Source of the DNA: Exiguobacterium sp018617385
Lineage (GTDB): Bacteria > Bacillota > Bacilli > Exiguobacteriales > Exiguobacteriaceae
Direction of reading: 5' to 3'
Length of the DNA: 64,000 nt
Assembly (NCBI RefSeq): GCF_018617385.1
Contig: NZ_JACSKA010000001.1
Location: 62,001-126,000, forward strand
The position numbers and the translations under genes were made by a program. Of this stretch, positions 51,391 through 59,353 are shown piece after piece. Each line of letters begins with the position of its first letter. The stretch's first letter is position 1. Below the pieces are notes generated by a model. It was not told the DNA's origin. It saw only the letters and a list, made by a program, of their open reading frames with translations, and ran no database searches.

Positions 51391-52887
51391 ATGAATTGGA
51401 AACGCACAGTCTCGACGTTGACGCTCGGTGTGATGCTCATCAGCACACATACAGTTGCGGATGCATCGACTTCGATTAAAGAGAAGCAAGAACAACAACA
51501 AAAAGTAAAAGAAAAGCGCGACAGTGTGAAAAAAGACCAGTCAGAAACATCTTCAAAAATTGAAGTGAACAAGGAAGAGATTTCAAAAGTTCAGGCTGAA
51601 GTCAATAAAATGGACGCGCAATTGCAAGACATCATCAATGATGTCGCCATGAAACGCCAAGAAATCAAGCGCACCGAGATGAAGATTGAGGATCTTGAAG
51701 CCGACATTAAAGATTACCAAGAAAAAATGAAGGCGCAAGAAGCGATGATGAAAGAGCGTATGGCCACGATGCAAAAGAACGGTGGCGGATCAATTAACTG
51801 GGCTGAATTCATCTTCGGTTCAAAAAATCTCTCTGATCTCGTCACGCGTATGATCACAGCTGGAACGATTCAGCGTAGTGACCAAGAGTTGTTCGATGAC
51901 TATGAAGCGACACAGCGTTCGTTGAAAGAAGCGCAGGCTGACTTAAAAGCAGAACGTGCTTCACTTCTCCAACAACAAAAGGCACTCGAAGTGCGTCAAG
52001 CCGAGCTTGAGAAGAAAATGAAGCAGCGTGAAAAACGCATCAAAGAGCTTGAAGAGAAGAACATCAAGTTCGAATCACAGATCTTTGACCTTCAAGAAAT
52101 TGAAGCGACATTAGTCGCACAAGAACAGGCGATCGCGGCTGAAATCGAAGCGCAACGTCGCGAAGAAGAGGAAGCCCGTCGTCGTGCGGAAGAGGCAGCT
52201 CGTCAAGAGGCGGCACGTAAAGCGGAAGAAGCCCGCCAAGCAGAAGCTGCACGTCAAGCTGAGGCTGCTCGTCAGGCAGAGGCGGAACGAGAAGCGGAAG
52301 CGGCTCGTCAAGCTGCTCAACAAAAACAAGACAATAAATCGAATACCCCGTCTTCATCGTCTTCAAACAACACGACACCATCAACGCCAGCTCCAAAACC
52401 GGCACCGGCGCCAACGCCAGCTCCGAAACCAGAGCCAAAGCCGGCACCGACGACATCGACGCCAGCACCGTCTAGCGCGATGTTCATTCAACCAGCTTCA
52501 GGACGCTACTCGCAAGGATGGGGTCCGGCAAGTGGTGCGTATGGTTACACGTTCCATAACGGTGTAGACATCGCCGGTCCAACAGGGACACCGATTCGCG
52601 CATCTGCGACAGGTACGGTCATTCGTGCAGGTTGGGGTGGCGCATACGGGAACCACGTCATGATCGCGCACGTCATCAACGGTCAAGTTTGGACGACGGT
52701 TTATGCGCACATGAACTCGGTATCTGTCAGCTCTGGACAGCGTGTGACGCAAGGGTCGAACATCGGGACGCTTGGAAACACAGGGAACTCGTCAGGTCCG
52801 CACTTGCACTTTGAGATTCATAAAGGCGGCTACTCATACTCGGCAACGAGCGCAGGTAGCACGGTCAATCCGCGTCAGTTCTTCTGA
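51391..52887 (+). CDS. Secreted peptidoglycan hydrolase: coiled coil plus M23 peptidase
   Basis: A 498-residue exported murein endopeptidase of the PcsB/EnvC-like design. Signal peptide at residues 1-28 ending near VADA; long coiled coil at about 30-250; alanine-rich repeats of RQAEAA type at about 265-310; a Ser/Asn and Pro/Ala linker (about 315-370); C-terminal LytM domain with HNGVDIAG (His and Asp metal ligands) and GPHLHFE. Such proteins are usually kept inactive by the coiled coil and opened by FtsEX. I use the ATG at 51391 because the signal peptide starts there. Confidence 0.93.
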   Translation: MNWKRTVSTLTLGVMLISTHTVADASTSIKEKQEQQQKVKEKRDSVKKDQSETSSKIEVNKEEISKVQAEVNKMDAQLQDIINDVAMKRQEIKRTEMKIEDLEADIKDYQEKMKAQEAMMKERMATMQKNGGGSINWAEFIFGSKNLSDLVTRMITAGTIQRSDQELFDDYEATQRSLKEAQADLKAERASLLQQQKALEVRQAELEKKMKQREKRIKELEEKNIKFESQIFDLQEIEATLVAQEQAIAAEIEAQRREEEEARRRAEEAARQEAARKAEEARQAEAARQAEAARQAEAEREAEAARQAAQQKQDNKSNTPSSSSSNNTTPSTPAPKPAPAPTPAPKPEPKPAPTTSTPAPSSAMFIQPASGRYSQGWGPASGAYGYTFHNGVDIAGPTGTPIRASATGTVIRAGWGGAYGNHVMIAHVINGQVWTTVYAHMNSVSVSSGQRVTQGSNIGTLGNTGNSSGPHLHFEIHKGGYSYSATSAGSTVNPRQFF

Positions 52888-52898
52888 TGCATCAACCA

Positions 52899-52930
52899 AA
52901 AAGCTCCTTTCGATTGCGAAAGGAGCTTTT
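52899..52930. terminator. Terminator behind the M23 gene
   Basis: Perfect 14-bp stem (52899-52912 with 52917-52930), loop ATTG, T-rich on both sides. Confidence 0.9.
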
Positions 52931-52938
52931 GTGCGTAA

Positions 52939-52965
52939 AAAATCCCTCCGCTGTCGCGAAGGGAT
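52939..52965 (-). terminator. Terminator of the amino acid permease gene
   Basis: ATCCCT-TCGC pairs with GCGG-AGGGAT, one mismatch, followed by six T on the minus strand. Confidence 0.75.
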
Positions 52966-52970
52966 GCTTG

Positions 52971-54332
52971 TTAATTGGCTTGTTCGATATCGCTTGGACG
53001 ATCTTGTTTTTTACGCATTTGTTCGCGCACGTAATAGATAATCGTCAATCCGATCAACCAAGGTACGCCGAACTTCAGCAAGATGTTGAAATCCGTGAAC
53101 CATGTCGTGATCATCAGGCTGAGCAGTAAGACCGCCCCGAGCAATGGGAGGAATGGATATCCCATCATGCGGACAGGGAGTTTTCGCCCAGTCCATTTCT
53201 TACGGAAGAACAAGTGGGAGACGAAGACCATGAACCATGTGAAAATGGCTCCGAACATCGAGATTCCCATCAAGAATGGATACGACGACTCCATGAATAC
53301 TTGTAGCAAAGCGGCGAGGACGATCCCGCCCGTTGAAACGAGTAGCGCGAACATTGGGATCCCAGTTTTGCTGATTTTTTTGAACGCTTTCGGTGCATCG
53401 CCGGCTTCCGCGAGCGAGTACATCATACGTGTCGACGCGTAAAGCTGCGCGTTCATCGCAGACAAGGCAGCAATCAAAATCACAAAGTTGAGGATGCCTG
53501 CCGCGAACGGGACATCAAACTGTTCCATGACGAGCACGAATGGACTTTGGTCGATTCCGGCTTGCTGCCATGGGATCAGCATGAGCATGATTGCGAGCGT
53601 GACGACATAGAAGAACGTCAAGCGGAACACGGTCGCGCGTAAAGCGCGTGGTACAGCCTGGTCCGGGTCTTTCGCTTCTCCCGCTGTCACAGCGACGAGT
53701 TCGGTTCCAAGGAAACTGAAGAGGGAGATGAAAATCGTCACCCACATTCCGTAAAAGCCGAACGCGAAGAAGCCTTCGTTTCCTGTCGTGATTGACTCAA
53801 TTGGTGATCCTGGTTCGCCGAACAATGTGGCGGCACCGAGGACGATGAATAGGATGATGGCAGTTACTTTGATGAAGGATAACCAGTATTCAGTCGTTCC
53901 GAACGTGTGAACGTGACGGGCGTTGACGTAAATGAGTAGTCCACCGAAGAGGGCGACCCAAACGAACCCGTTCACATCTGGGAACCAGTAGCGCATGTAG
54001 ATGGCGATGGCACTGACTTCAACCCCTACAGCCAGTACGTTCGCGATCCAGTAAGAGTAACGGACGAGAAAACCGGCGAGTGGATGAACGTATCGCTCGG
54101 CAATCGTTCCGAATGATCCGGATGTTGGATGGGCTACCGTCATTTCGGCGAGCGCACCCATGAGTAAGAGGACGATGAACGCCCCGATGGCATAGCTGAC
54201 GAGCACGCTCGGGCCAGCGGTTTGAATCGCGAGACCGCTTCCGAGGAACAGCCCGGTTCCGATGGCGCTCCCGAGGGAAATCATCGTAAGTTGCCGGGTG
54301 GACAGCTCGCGTTTTAGTTTATTTGTTTCCAA
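52971..54332 (-). CDS. APC/AAT-family amino acid permease
   Basis: Proton-coupled amino acid importer, 453 residues and 12 helices. The first helix MISLGSAIGTGLFLGSG and the AAT-family loop MAHPTSGSFG-like (TVAHPTSGSFGTIAERYV) are seen, and RALRATVFRLTFFYV in the middle. TTG start, with AAAGGAGAATCG before it. It is divergent from the trp T-box leader, but its own leader is short and holds no T-box, so it is not evidently tryptophan-controlled. Substrate not predictable. Confidence 0.92.
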   Translation of the reverse strand: METNKLKRELSTRQLTMISLGSAIGTGLFLGSGLAIQTAGPSVLVSYAIGAFIVLLLMGALAEMTVAHPTSGSFGTIAERYVHPLAGFLVRYSYWIANVLAVGVEVSAIAIYMRYWFPDVNGFVWVALFGGLLIYVNARHVHTFGTTEYWLSFIKVTAIILFIVLGAATLFGEPGSPIESITTGNEGFFAFGFYGMWVTIFISLFSFLGTELVAVTAGEAKDPDQAVPRALRATVFRLTFFYVVTLAIMLMLIPWQQAGIDQSPFVLVMEQFDVPFAAGILNFVILIAALSAMNAQLYASTRMMYSLAEAGDAPKAFKKISKTGIPMFALLVSTGGIVLAALLQVFMESSYPFLMGISMFGAIFTWFMVFVSHLFFRKKWTGRKLPVRMMGYPFLPLLGAVLLLSLMITTWFTDFNILLKFGVPWLIGLTIIYYVREQMRKKQDRPSDIEQAN

Positions 54333-54373
54333 AATCGATTCTCCTTTAGCTGAGTGAAATGTTGTTGTGGACG

Positions 54374-54403
54374 ACTATAGCAGACGAAAAAAAACAATGT
54401 CAA
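54374..54403 (-). promoter_or_regulatory. Promoter of the amino acid permease gene
   Basis: Minus strand TTGACA (54398-54403), 18 bases, TATAGT (54374-54379). Confidence 0.75.
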
Positions 54404-54474
54404 TTCGAAAAATCGATGAAGGTTTCTCATTTTTGGATGCACATATAGAGGCAAAGTTTTTATAATTTTTTTAT

Positions 54475-54503
54475 TTGACATGGATTCATCTGCCCTGTAT
54501 AGT
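54475..54503 (+). promoter_or_regulatory. Promoter of the trp operon
   Basis: TTGACA (54475-54480), exactly 17 bases, TATAGT (54498-54503). Transcription starts near 54510, so the leader is about 575 bases long. Confidence 0.85.
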
Positions 54504-54534
54504 ACGAATTAACTTAACTGAAACGAATAAAGGC

Positions 54535-54792
54535 GTCGACGAAGAGAAGTAACGACGAATCCTGTATGACAGAGAGCTGATGGTTGGTGCGAATCAGTAT
54601 ATGGGACGTCGCGAATGGACTTCTGAGCTCTAAACCGAACTTTGAGTAGGCTTTAGCGGGTTACCCACCGTTATCACGGGGAAGCGGATGATTGTCCGTG
54701 AAGTGGGTTCTTTGGAACCAACGAAGGTGGCACCACGGGGTTACTCGTCCTTCTTATAGCGCAGGCTATGAGGAGACGGGTGACCCCTTTTT
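54535..54792 (+). promoter_or_regulatory. T-box riboswitch 1 (tRNA-Trp), with terminator
   Basis: Senses uncharged tRNA. Seen in order: the GA-motif-like AGAGAAGTAACGAC, the stem I arm, the specifier loop GCGAATGGAC with codon UGG at 54616-54618, the T-box sequence AAGGTGGCACCACGG at 54724-54738, and a terminator in which 54737-54749 pairs with 54775-54787 before five T. UGG means tryptophan. Confidence 0.9.
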
Positions 54793-54814
54793 CGTTTCAA
54801 CAATATAAATCGAG

Positions 54815-55058
54815 GATTGAGAAGAGTAGCGCGAGAAGACGTTTCGTCCAGAGAGTCAGGGATGGTGAGATCCTGACCGAGGCGTCCGCGTGAATGGGCT
54901 CATGAGAGCATGGCTGAAGAGAGTAGGCCGTGACGGTTTCCCCCGTTATCGGGATACGATGTGATTGCATCGGAGAGTGGATTCTTTTGAATCAACGAGA
55001 GGTGGCACCGCGGTCTTGAACCGTCCTCCATACGACGACTGTCGTGTGGAGTTTTTTT
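54815..55058 (+). promoter_or_regulatory. T-box riboswitch 2 (tRNA-Trp), with terminator
   Basis: Second complete unit in tandem: AGAGTAGCGCGAGAAGACG at the base, specifier GTGAATGGGC with UGG at 54895-54897, T-box AGAGGTGGCACCGCGG at 54998-55013, and terminator stem 55026-55036 with 55041-55051 before seven T. Transcription must pass both units to reach trpD. Confidence 0.92.
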
Positions 55059-55086
55059 ATACACATTTTTAGAGGGGGAACCGACG

Positions 55087-56076
55087 ATGATTCAACAATT
55101 GGAGACAAACGCATTATCAACAGCAGATATGAAAGTGGCAGCGAGCGAGATGTTCCAAGCGGATGAAGCGCAAATCGAACGAGTGCTTTTGGCGATGAAA
55201 GAGCGCGGTGAGACAGCAGAAGAGATGGCAGGACTTGCGGCATACATTCGTGAAGCGGCACAGTTCCCCCAGAGCGATTTACCCGTACTCGATGTGTGTG
55301 GTACCGGCGGCGACGGGGCGCATACGTTCAATATCAGTTCGACCGTAGCCTTTGTCCTAGCCGGTCTCGGTATTCCGGTCGCCAAGCACGGAAATCGAAG
55401 CGTCTCGAGTCGATCCGGGAGCGCGGACGTCCTAGAGGCACTGAACGTTCCAATCGTGAAGACGGCAGCTGAAGTACGTGCTGACTTGAAAAGGACGAAC
55501 TTGAGTTTCCTCTTCGCCCAGCATGTCCATCCGATCATGAAGCACGTCATGCCGGTCCGGAAACGACTCGCGACGGCAACCATCTTCAACCAAATCGGAC
55601 CGTTAACGAACCCGCTTCGTCCGAAACGACAACTTGTCGGTGTCTATCATCCATCGTTACTCGAGAAGATGGCGACCGCGATGCGTCATCTCGGGGTGGA
55701 GCGCGGCATGGTCGTCCATGGAGCAGGTGGACTCGATGAAGCGAGCCTCGCCGGTGTGAACGACGTGTACTTCTTTGACGGGGAACAGACGGCGCGTTAT
55801 GCGGTCGACCCACGAGATGTCGGCTTGATGCGGGCACCGCTTGAAGCGCTACGTGGAGGCACACCAGAAGAGAACGCTGCGACACTTCTTGCCGTATTGA
55901 ACGGAGAGTCGGGACCGGCACGCGACGTCGTCTTATTAAACGCGGCACTTGCCCTTTGCACGTATGGTACGACCGCAACGCTTCGTGCAGGAGTGAAAGA
56001 GGCGAAACGTAGTATCGATGAAGGACACGCCTTGCGTGTATTACAAAACTTACAACGTACGGAGGTCGAAGCATGA
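55087..56076 (+). CDS. trpD: Anthranilate phosphoribosyltransferase
   Basis: Joins anthranilate to PRPP, step two of tryptophan synthesis. 329 residues. The PRPP-binding glycine motif VCGTGGDGAHTFNIS (about residues 77-91) and KHGNRSVSSRSGSADVLE are present. AGAGGGGGAACCGACG precedes ATG. It is the first gene behind the T-box leader; trpE and trpG, which normally precede it, are not here. It overlaps trpC by four bases. Confidence 0.96.
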   Translation: MIQQLETNALSTADMKVAASEMFQADEAQIERVLLAMKERGETAEEMAGLAAYIREAAQFPQSDLPVLDVCGTGGDGAHTFNISSTVAFVLAGLGIPVAKHGNRSVSSRSGSADVLEALNVPIVKTAAEVRADLKRTNLSFLFAQHVHPIMKHVMPVRKRLATATIFNQIGPLTNPLRPKRQLVGVYHPSLLEKMATAMRHLGVERGMVVHGAGGLDEASLAGVNDVYFFDGEQTARYAVDPRDVGLMRAPLEALRGGTPEENAATLLAVLNGESGPARDVVLLNAALALCTYGTTATLRAGVKEAKRSIDEGHALRVLQNLQRTEVEA

Positions 56077-56834
56077 GTTATTTAACAAAAATCATCGGAA
56101 CGAAAATAGAAGAGGTTAGCGGCATGCAGCCCATCGATGTCCCTGTGACGAAGCCAATCTCTCTCTTACATGTGATGAGCGAAGGATTCCATATCATTTC
56201 AGAGATCAAACGGGCGTCCCCGTCGAAAGGAATGATTCGGGAGACGGTCGACGTCGCCGAACGGGCACGTCAATATGAAAAAGCTGGTGCGACGATGATT
56301 TCCGTTTTGACAGACACGACGTACTTTAACGGTTCTTTTGACGACTTGCGACAAGTCGCCGATGTCGTCACCATCCCGGTGCTCTGTAAAGATTTCATCA
56401 TCGATGAACGACAACTCGACTATGCGAAGCATTACGGCGCGAGTGTGGCACTTCTGATCGTGGCGGCACTCCATCCGACACGTCTCCATGAGTTGACGCG
56501 ATACGCTCGCTCCATCGGTCTCGACGTCTTAGTGGAAGTACATGACGAGGCGGAGTTACGCATCGCGCTCGAACTTGATGACGTGTTGATCGGCATCAAC
56601 AACAGAGACTTAAAAACGTTCGAGGTATCCCTCGAGACATCAATCGATTTGATGAAACGCTATCCCGACGTCACATTCGTCAGCGAAAGTGGTGTCAGTA
56701 CAGTCGAGGCGGCTGCACGTTTACAAGAAGCTGGGGCAAGCGCCATTCTCGTCGGGGAAGCACTCATGCGTGAAGAGGACCCGACCCGGTTACTCGAGGA
56801 GTTGAAAACATGTTCGTTAAAATCTGTGGACTAA
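56073..56834 (+). CDS. trpC: Indole-3-glycerol phosphate synthase
   Basis: Closes the indole ring from CdRP. 253 residues. Seen: EIKRASPSKGMI (catalytic Lys, phosphate site), CKDFIID, LVEVHDEAELR, GINNRDLKTFEV and SESGVST, the complete barrel signature set. GGAGGTCGAAGC precedes the ATG, which overlaps the trpD stop. The 3' end overlaps trpF by 25 bases, a tight coupling. Confidence 0.96.
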   Translation: MSYLTKIIGTKIEEVSGMQPIDVPVTKPISLLHVMSEGFHIISEIKRASPSKGMIRETVDVAERARQYEKAGATMISVLTDTTYFNGSFDDLRQVADVVTIPVLCKDFIIDERQLDYAKHYGASVALLIVAALHPTRLHELTRYARSIGLDVLVEVHDEAELRIALELDDVLIGINNRDLKTFEVSLETSIDLMKRYPDVTFVSESGVSTVEAAARLQEAGASAILVGEALMREEDPTRLLEELKTCSLKSVD

Positions 56835-57364
56835 AGACAACGGAAGCTGTTCAGGCGGCGGTCGAGGCAGGAGCGGATGCCATCGGGTTTGTCTTCGCCC
56901 CGAGTTCCCGTCAAATCGACGTGGCGACTGCGAAGACACTGGCCGCACACATCCCGGAATCGGTTCGAATCGTTGGTGTGTTTTTAAGTCCTTCAATGGA
57001 AGAGATTGAGGAAACGTTGAACGTGGGACTGACGGATTTACAAATTCACCATCGGACGCAGTCAATGGAACAACTCCGTATCTTCGGGTTACCGATCATC
57101 GATGCGTCGACCGAGGAGACGGCAGATGTACGATTGATGGATCATCCGAATCCGGGAAGTGGACAGGTGTTAGACTGGGGCGCAATCGACCGGCCGCAGC
57201 GTCCGTTTTGGCTAGCGGGCGGGCTATCCTCGGAGAATGTGAGACAAGCGATTCAAATGATTCAACCAGACGGCGTCGACGTCTCGAGCGGTGTCGAGAC
57301 GGACGGTGTGAAAGATATCGAAAAAATTCGTGCGTTCATTCAACGCGCCAAGGAGGAACTATGA
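56810..57364 (+). CDS. trpF: Phosphoribosylanthranilate isomerase
   Basis: Amadori rearrangement step of tryptophan synthesis. 184 residues, slightly short of the usual 195-210. KICGLKTTEAVQAAVEAGAD with the catalytic Cys, GFVFAPSSR, LAGGLSSENV and DVSSGVETDGVKD (catalytic Asp region) are visible. GAGGAGTTGAAAAC precedes the ATG, which lies inside the end of trpC. It ends by overlapping the double ATG of trpB. Confidence 0.94.
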   Translation: MFVKICGLKTTEAVQAAVEAGADAIGFVFAPSSRQIDVATAKTLAAHIPESVRIVGVFLSPSMEEIEETLNVGLTDLQIHHRTQSMEQLRIFGLPIIDASTEETADVRLMDHPNPGSGQVLDWGAIDRPQRPFWLAGGLSSENVRQAIQMIQPDGVDVSSGVETDGVKDIEKIRAFIQRAKEEL

Positions 57365-58548
57365 TGTATGCACAACCAGTGAACGGGAAGTTTGGACAAT
57401 ATGGTGGGAAGTACATTCCAGAGACGCTCATGCAGGCGGTCGAAGAATTAGAGGTCGCTTATGAAGAGGTGAAGCAAGATCCTGAGTTTCAAGAACGATT
57501 CTCTTCCTTATTACGTGAATACGTGGGACGTGAGACGCCACTTTATTATGCGTCGAACCTAAGTCGTCGCCTCGGGACGAATGTCTATTTGAAACGTGAA
57601 GACTTGAACCATACCGGTGCCCATAAGATCAACAACACGATCGGACAGGCGCTCCTGGCGAAACGGATGGGGAAACAGAAAGTCGTTGCGGAGACAGGCG
57701 CGGGACAACACGGTGTCGCGACGGCAACGGTATGCGCGCTACTCGGTTTAGAATGTACCATCTTCATGGGTGAGGTCGACGTCGAGCGCCAAGCGTTGAA
57801 CGTGTTTCGGATGGAACTACTCGGGGCGAAAGTCGTCCCTGTCAAATCAGGCAGTCGCACCTTAAAGGATGCCGTCAATGAAGCGCTCCGTTACTGGGTC
57901 AAACATGTCGACGATACGCACTATGTGATGGGTTCCGTTCTCGGACCGCATCCATTCCCGCAGATGGTACGTGATTTCCAAAGCGTGATCGGGACAGAGA
58001 CACGTCGGCAAATCCTCGAACAGACGGGACGCCTTCCGGACGCCGTCGTCGCTTGTGTCGGCGGAGGGAGCAACGCCATGGGCATGTTCTATCCATTTTT
58101 AAACGATGAGTCGGTCGCACTCTACGGTGTCGAAGCGGCAGGAAGTGGCATTGATACGGATAAACACGCAGCAACCCTCACAAAAGGGGAAGTCGGTGTC
58201 TTACATGGGTCGCTCATGTATGTCCTGCAAGACGCAGCGGGTCAAATCGAGGAAGCCCATTCCATTTCAGCTGGACTCGATTATCCAGGGGTAGGACCAG
58301 AGCACAGTTTCTTGAAAGACATTGAGCGGGTGCGCTATGCGGCCGTCACGGATGACGAGGCACTCGATGCGTGTCTCGCCCTCAGCCGACAAGAAGGAAT
58401 CATTCCTGCCTTAGAGTCTTCTCACGCCCTTGCTTACGCAGAGACGCTCGCGAAGACGATGGGAGAAAACGATACACTGGTGATTTGTTTATCAGGGCGC
58501 GGAGACAAAGACGTTCATACAATCCGAGAGAAGGTGGCGACACGATGA
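57364..58548 (+). CDS. trpB: Tryptophan synthase beta chain
   Basis: Condenses indole with serine; PLP enzyme, forms the alpha2-beta2 complex with TrpA. 394 residues. PLP lysine in LNHTGAHKINNTIGQALLAK, GAGQHGVATAT, and the phosphate-binding loop GGGSNAMGMF are seen. AAGGAGG is seven bases before ATG 57364 (the preceding ATG at 57361 overlaps the trpF stop and could also serve). The frame opens far upstream inside trpF, which is chance. Confidence 0.96.
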   Translation: MYAQPVNGKFGQYGGKYIPETLMQAVEELEVAYEEVKQDPEFQERFSSLLREYVGRETPLYYASNLSRRLGTNVYLKREDLNHTGAHKINNTIGQALLAKRMGKQKVVAETGAGQHGVATATVCALLGLECTIFMGEVDVERQALNVFRMELLGAKVVPVKSGSRTLKDAVNEALRYWVKHVDDTHYVMGSVLGPHPFPQMVRDFQSVIGTETRRQILEQTGRLPDAVVACVGGGSNAMGMFYPFLNDESVALYGVEAAGSGIDTDKHAATLTKGEVGVLHGSLMYVLQDAAGQIEEAHSISAGLDYPGVGPEHSFLKDIERVRYAAVTDDEALDACLALSRQEGIIPALESSHALAYAETLAKTMGENDTLVICLSGRGDKDVHTIREKVATR

Positions 58549-59312
58549 AACTAGAGACAGCGATTCGACAGCGAGAAGGAGCGGCGTTCGTTCCGTATAT
58601 CATGGCCGGTGACGGCGGGATGGACCGGCTCATCCCGACCATCGTGGAACTAGAGCGGATGGGTGCGACGGCGATTGAACTCGGGATCCCCTTCTCTGAT
58701 CCGGTAGCGGATGGACCGATTATTGAGGCGGCAGGAATGCGCGCGCTTGAAGCAGGTGTGACGCTTGAAATGGTATTGAACCATTTAATAGAAGGAAATG
58801 ATCAATTTAACGTTCCAATCGTCTTGATGACCTACTTGAATCCAGTGTTTCGGTTCGGGGTCCAACCGTTCTTTGATCGGGCGAACGAATGTGGGGTGAG
58901 CGGGGTCATTATTCCTGACCTTCCGTTTGAGGAGAGTCTCCAGTTGTTCGCAGATGTTAATCGGCATGACGTCGCCGTCATTCCGCTCGTCACGTTGACG
59001 AGTAGCGAAGAGCGTACGGCATCCATCTTAGAGAAAGCGGAAGGATTCGTATATGCGGTCACGCTTAAAGGGACGACCGGGAAAGCAGATGTGTTCCCGG
59101 ACGAGTTACTCGCCTACTTGACTCGTTTGACAGAGCAGTCACGTGTTCCCGTCTTAGCAGGATTCGGAGTCCATCGTTCGGAACAAGTGCAGACGTTAGG
59201 ACAGGCGTGTGACGGTGTCGTCGTCGGGAGTTTCATCGTCGAGGCACTTCATGAAGGACGGACAGAAGATGTTGAGACGTTGATTCAATCAGCAAAACAC
59301 TTACACGCATAA
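58545..59312 (+). CDS. trpA: Tryptophan synthase alpha chain
   Basis: Cleaves indole-3-glycerol phosphate to indole and glyceraldehyde 3-phosphate. 255 residues. Catalytic Glu in ATAIELGIPFSDPVADGPII, second catalytic Asp in that same stretch, and the phosphate loops VLAGFGVHRSEQ and GVVVGSFIVE. ATG overlaps the trpB stop (ATGA). Last gene of the operon; the frame opening upstream in trpB is not coding. Confidence 0.95.
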   Translation: MKLETAIRQREGAAFVPYIMAGDGGMDRLIPTIVELERMGATAIELGIPFSDPVADGPIIEAAGMRALEAGVTLEMVLNHLIEGNDQFNVPIVLMTYLNPVFRFGVQPFFDRANECGVSGVIIPDLPFEESLQLFADVNRHDVAVIPLVTLTSSEERTASILEKAEGFVYAVTLKGTTGKADVFPDELLAYLTRLTEQSRVPVLAGFGVHRSEQVQTLGQACDGVVVGSFIVEALHEGRTEDVETLIQSAKHLHA

Positions 59313-59315
59313 GAA

Positions 59316-59346
59316 AACCGGCGCTTCAAATGAGGCGCCGGTTATT
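59316..59346. terminator. Terminator of the trp operon
   Basis: AACCGGCGC pairs with GCGCCGGTT; weak T-run on the plus side, TTTTC on the minus side. Confidence 0.75.
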
Positions 59347-59353
59347 CGTTTAC

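Noticed and set aside
57208..57360. 51-codon extension of TrpB into trpF
   Set aside because: Family alignment and the AAGGAGG site place the start at 57361/57364; the upstream frame is a shadow of trpF.
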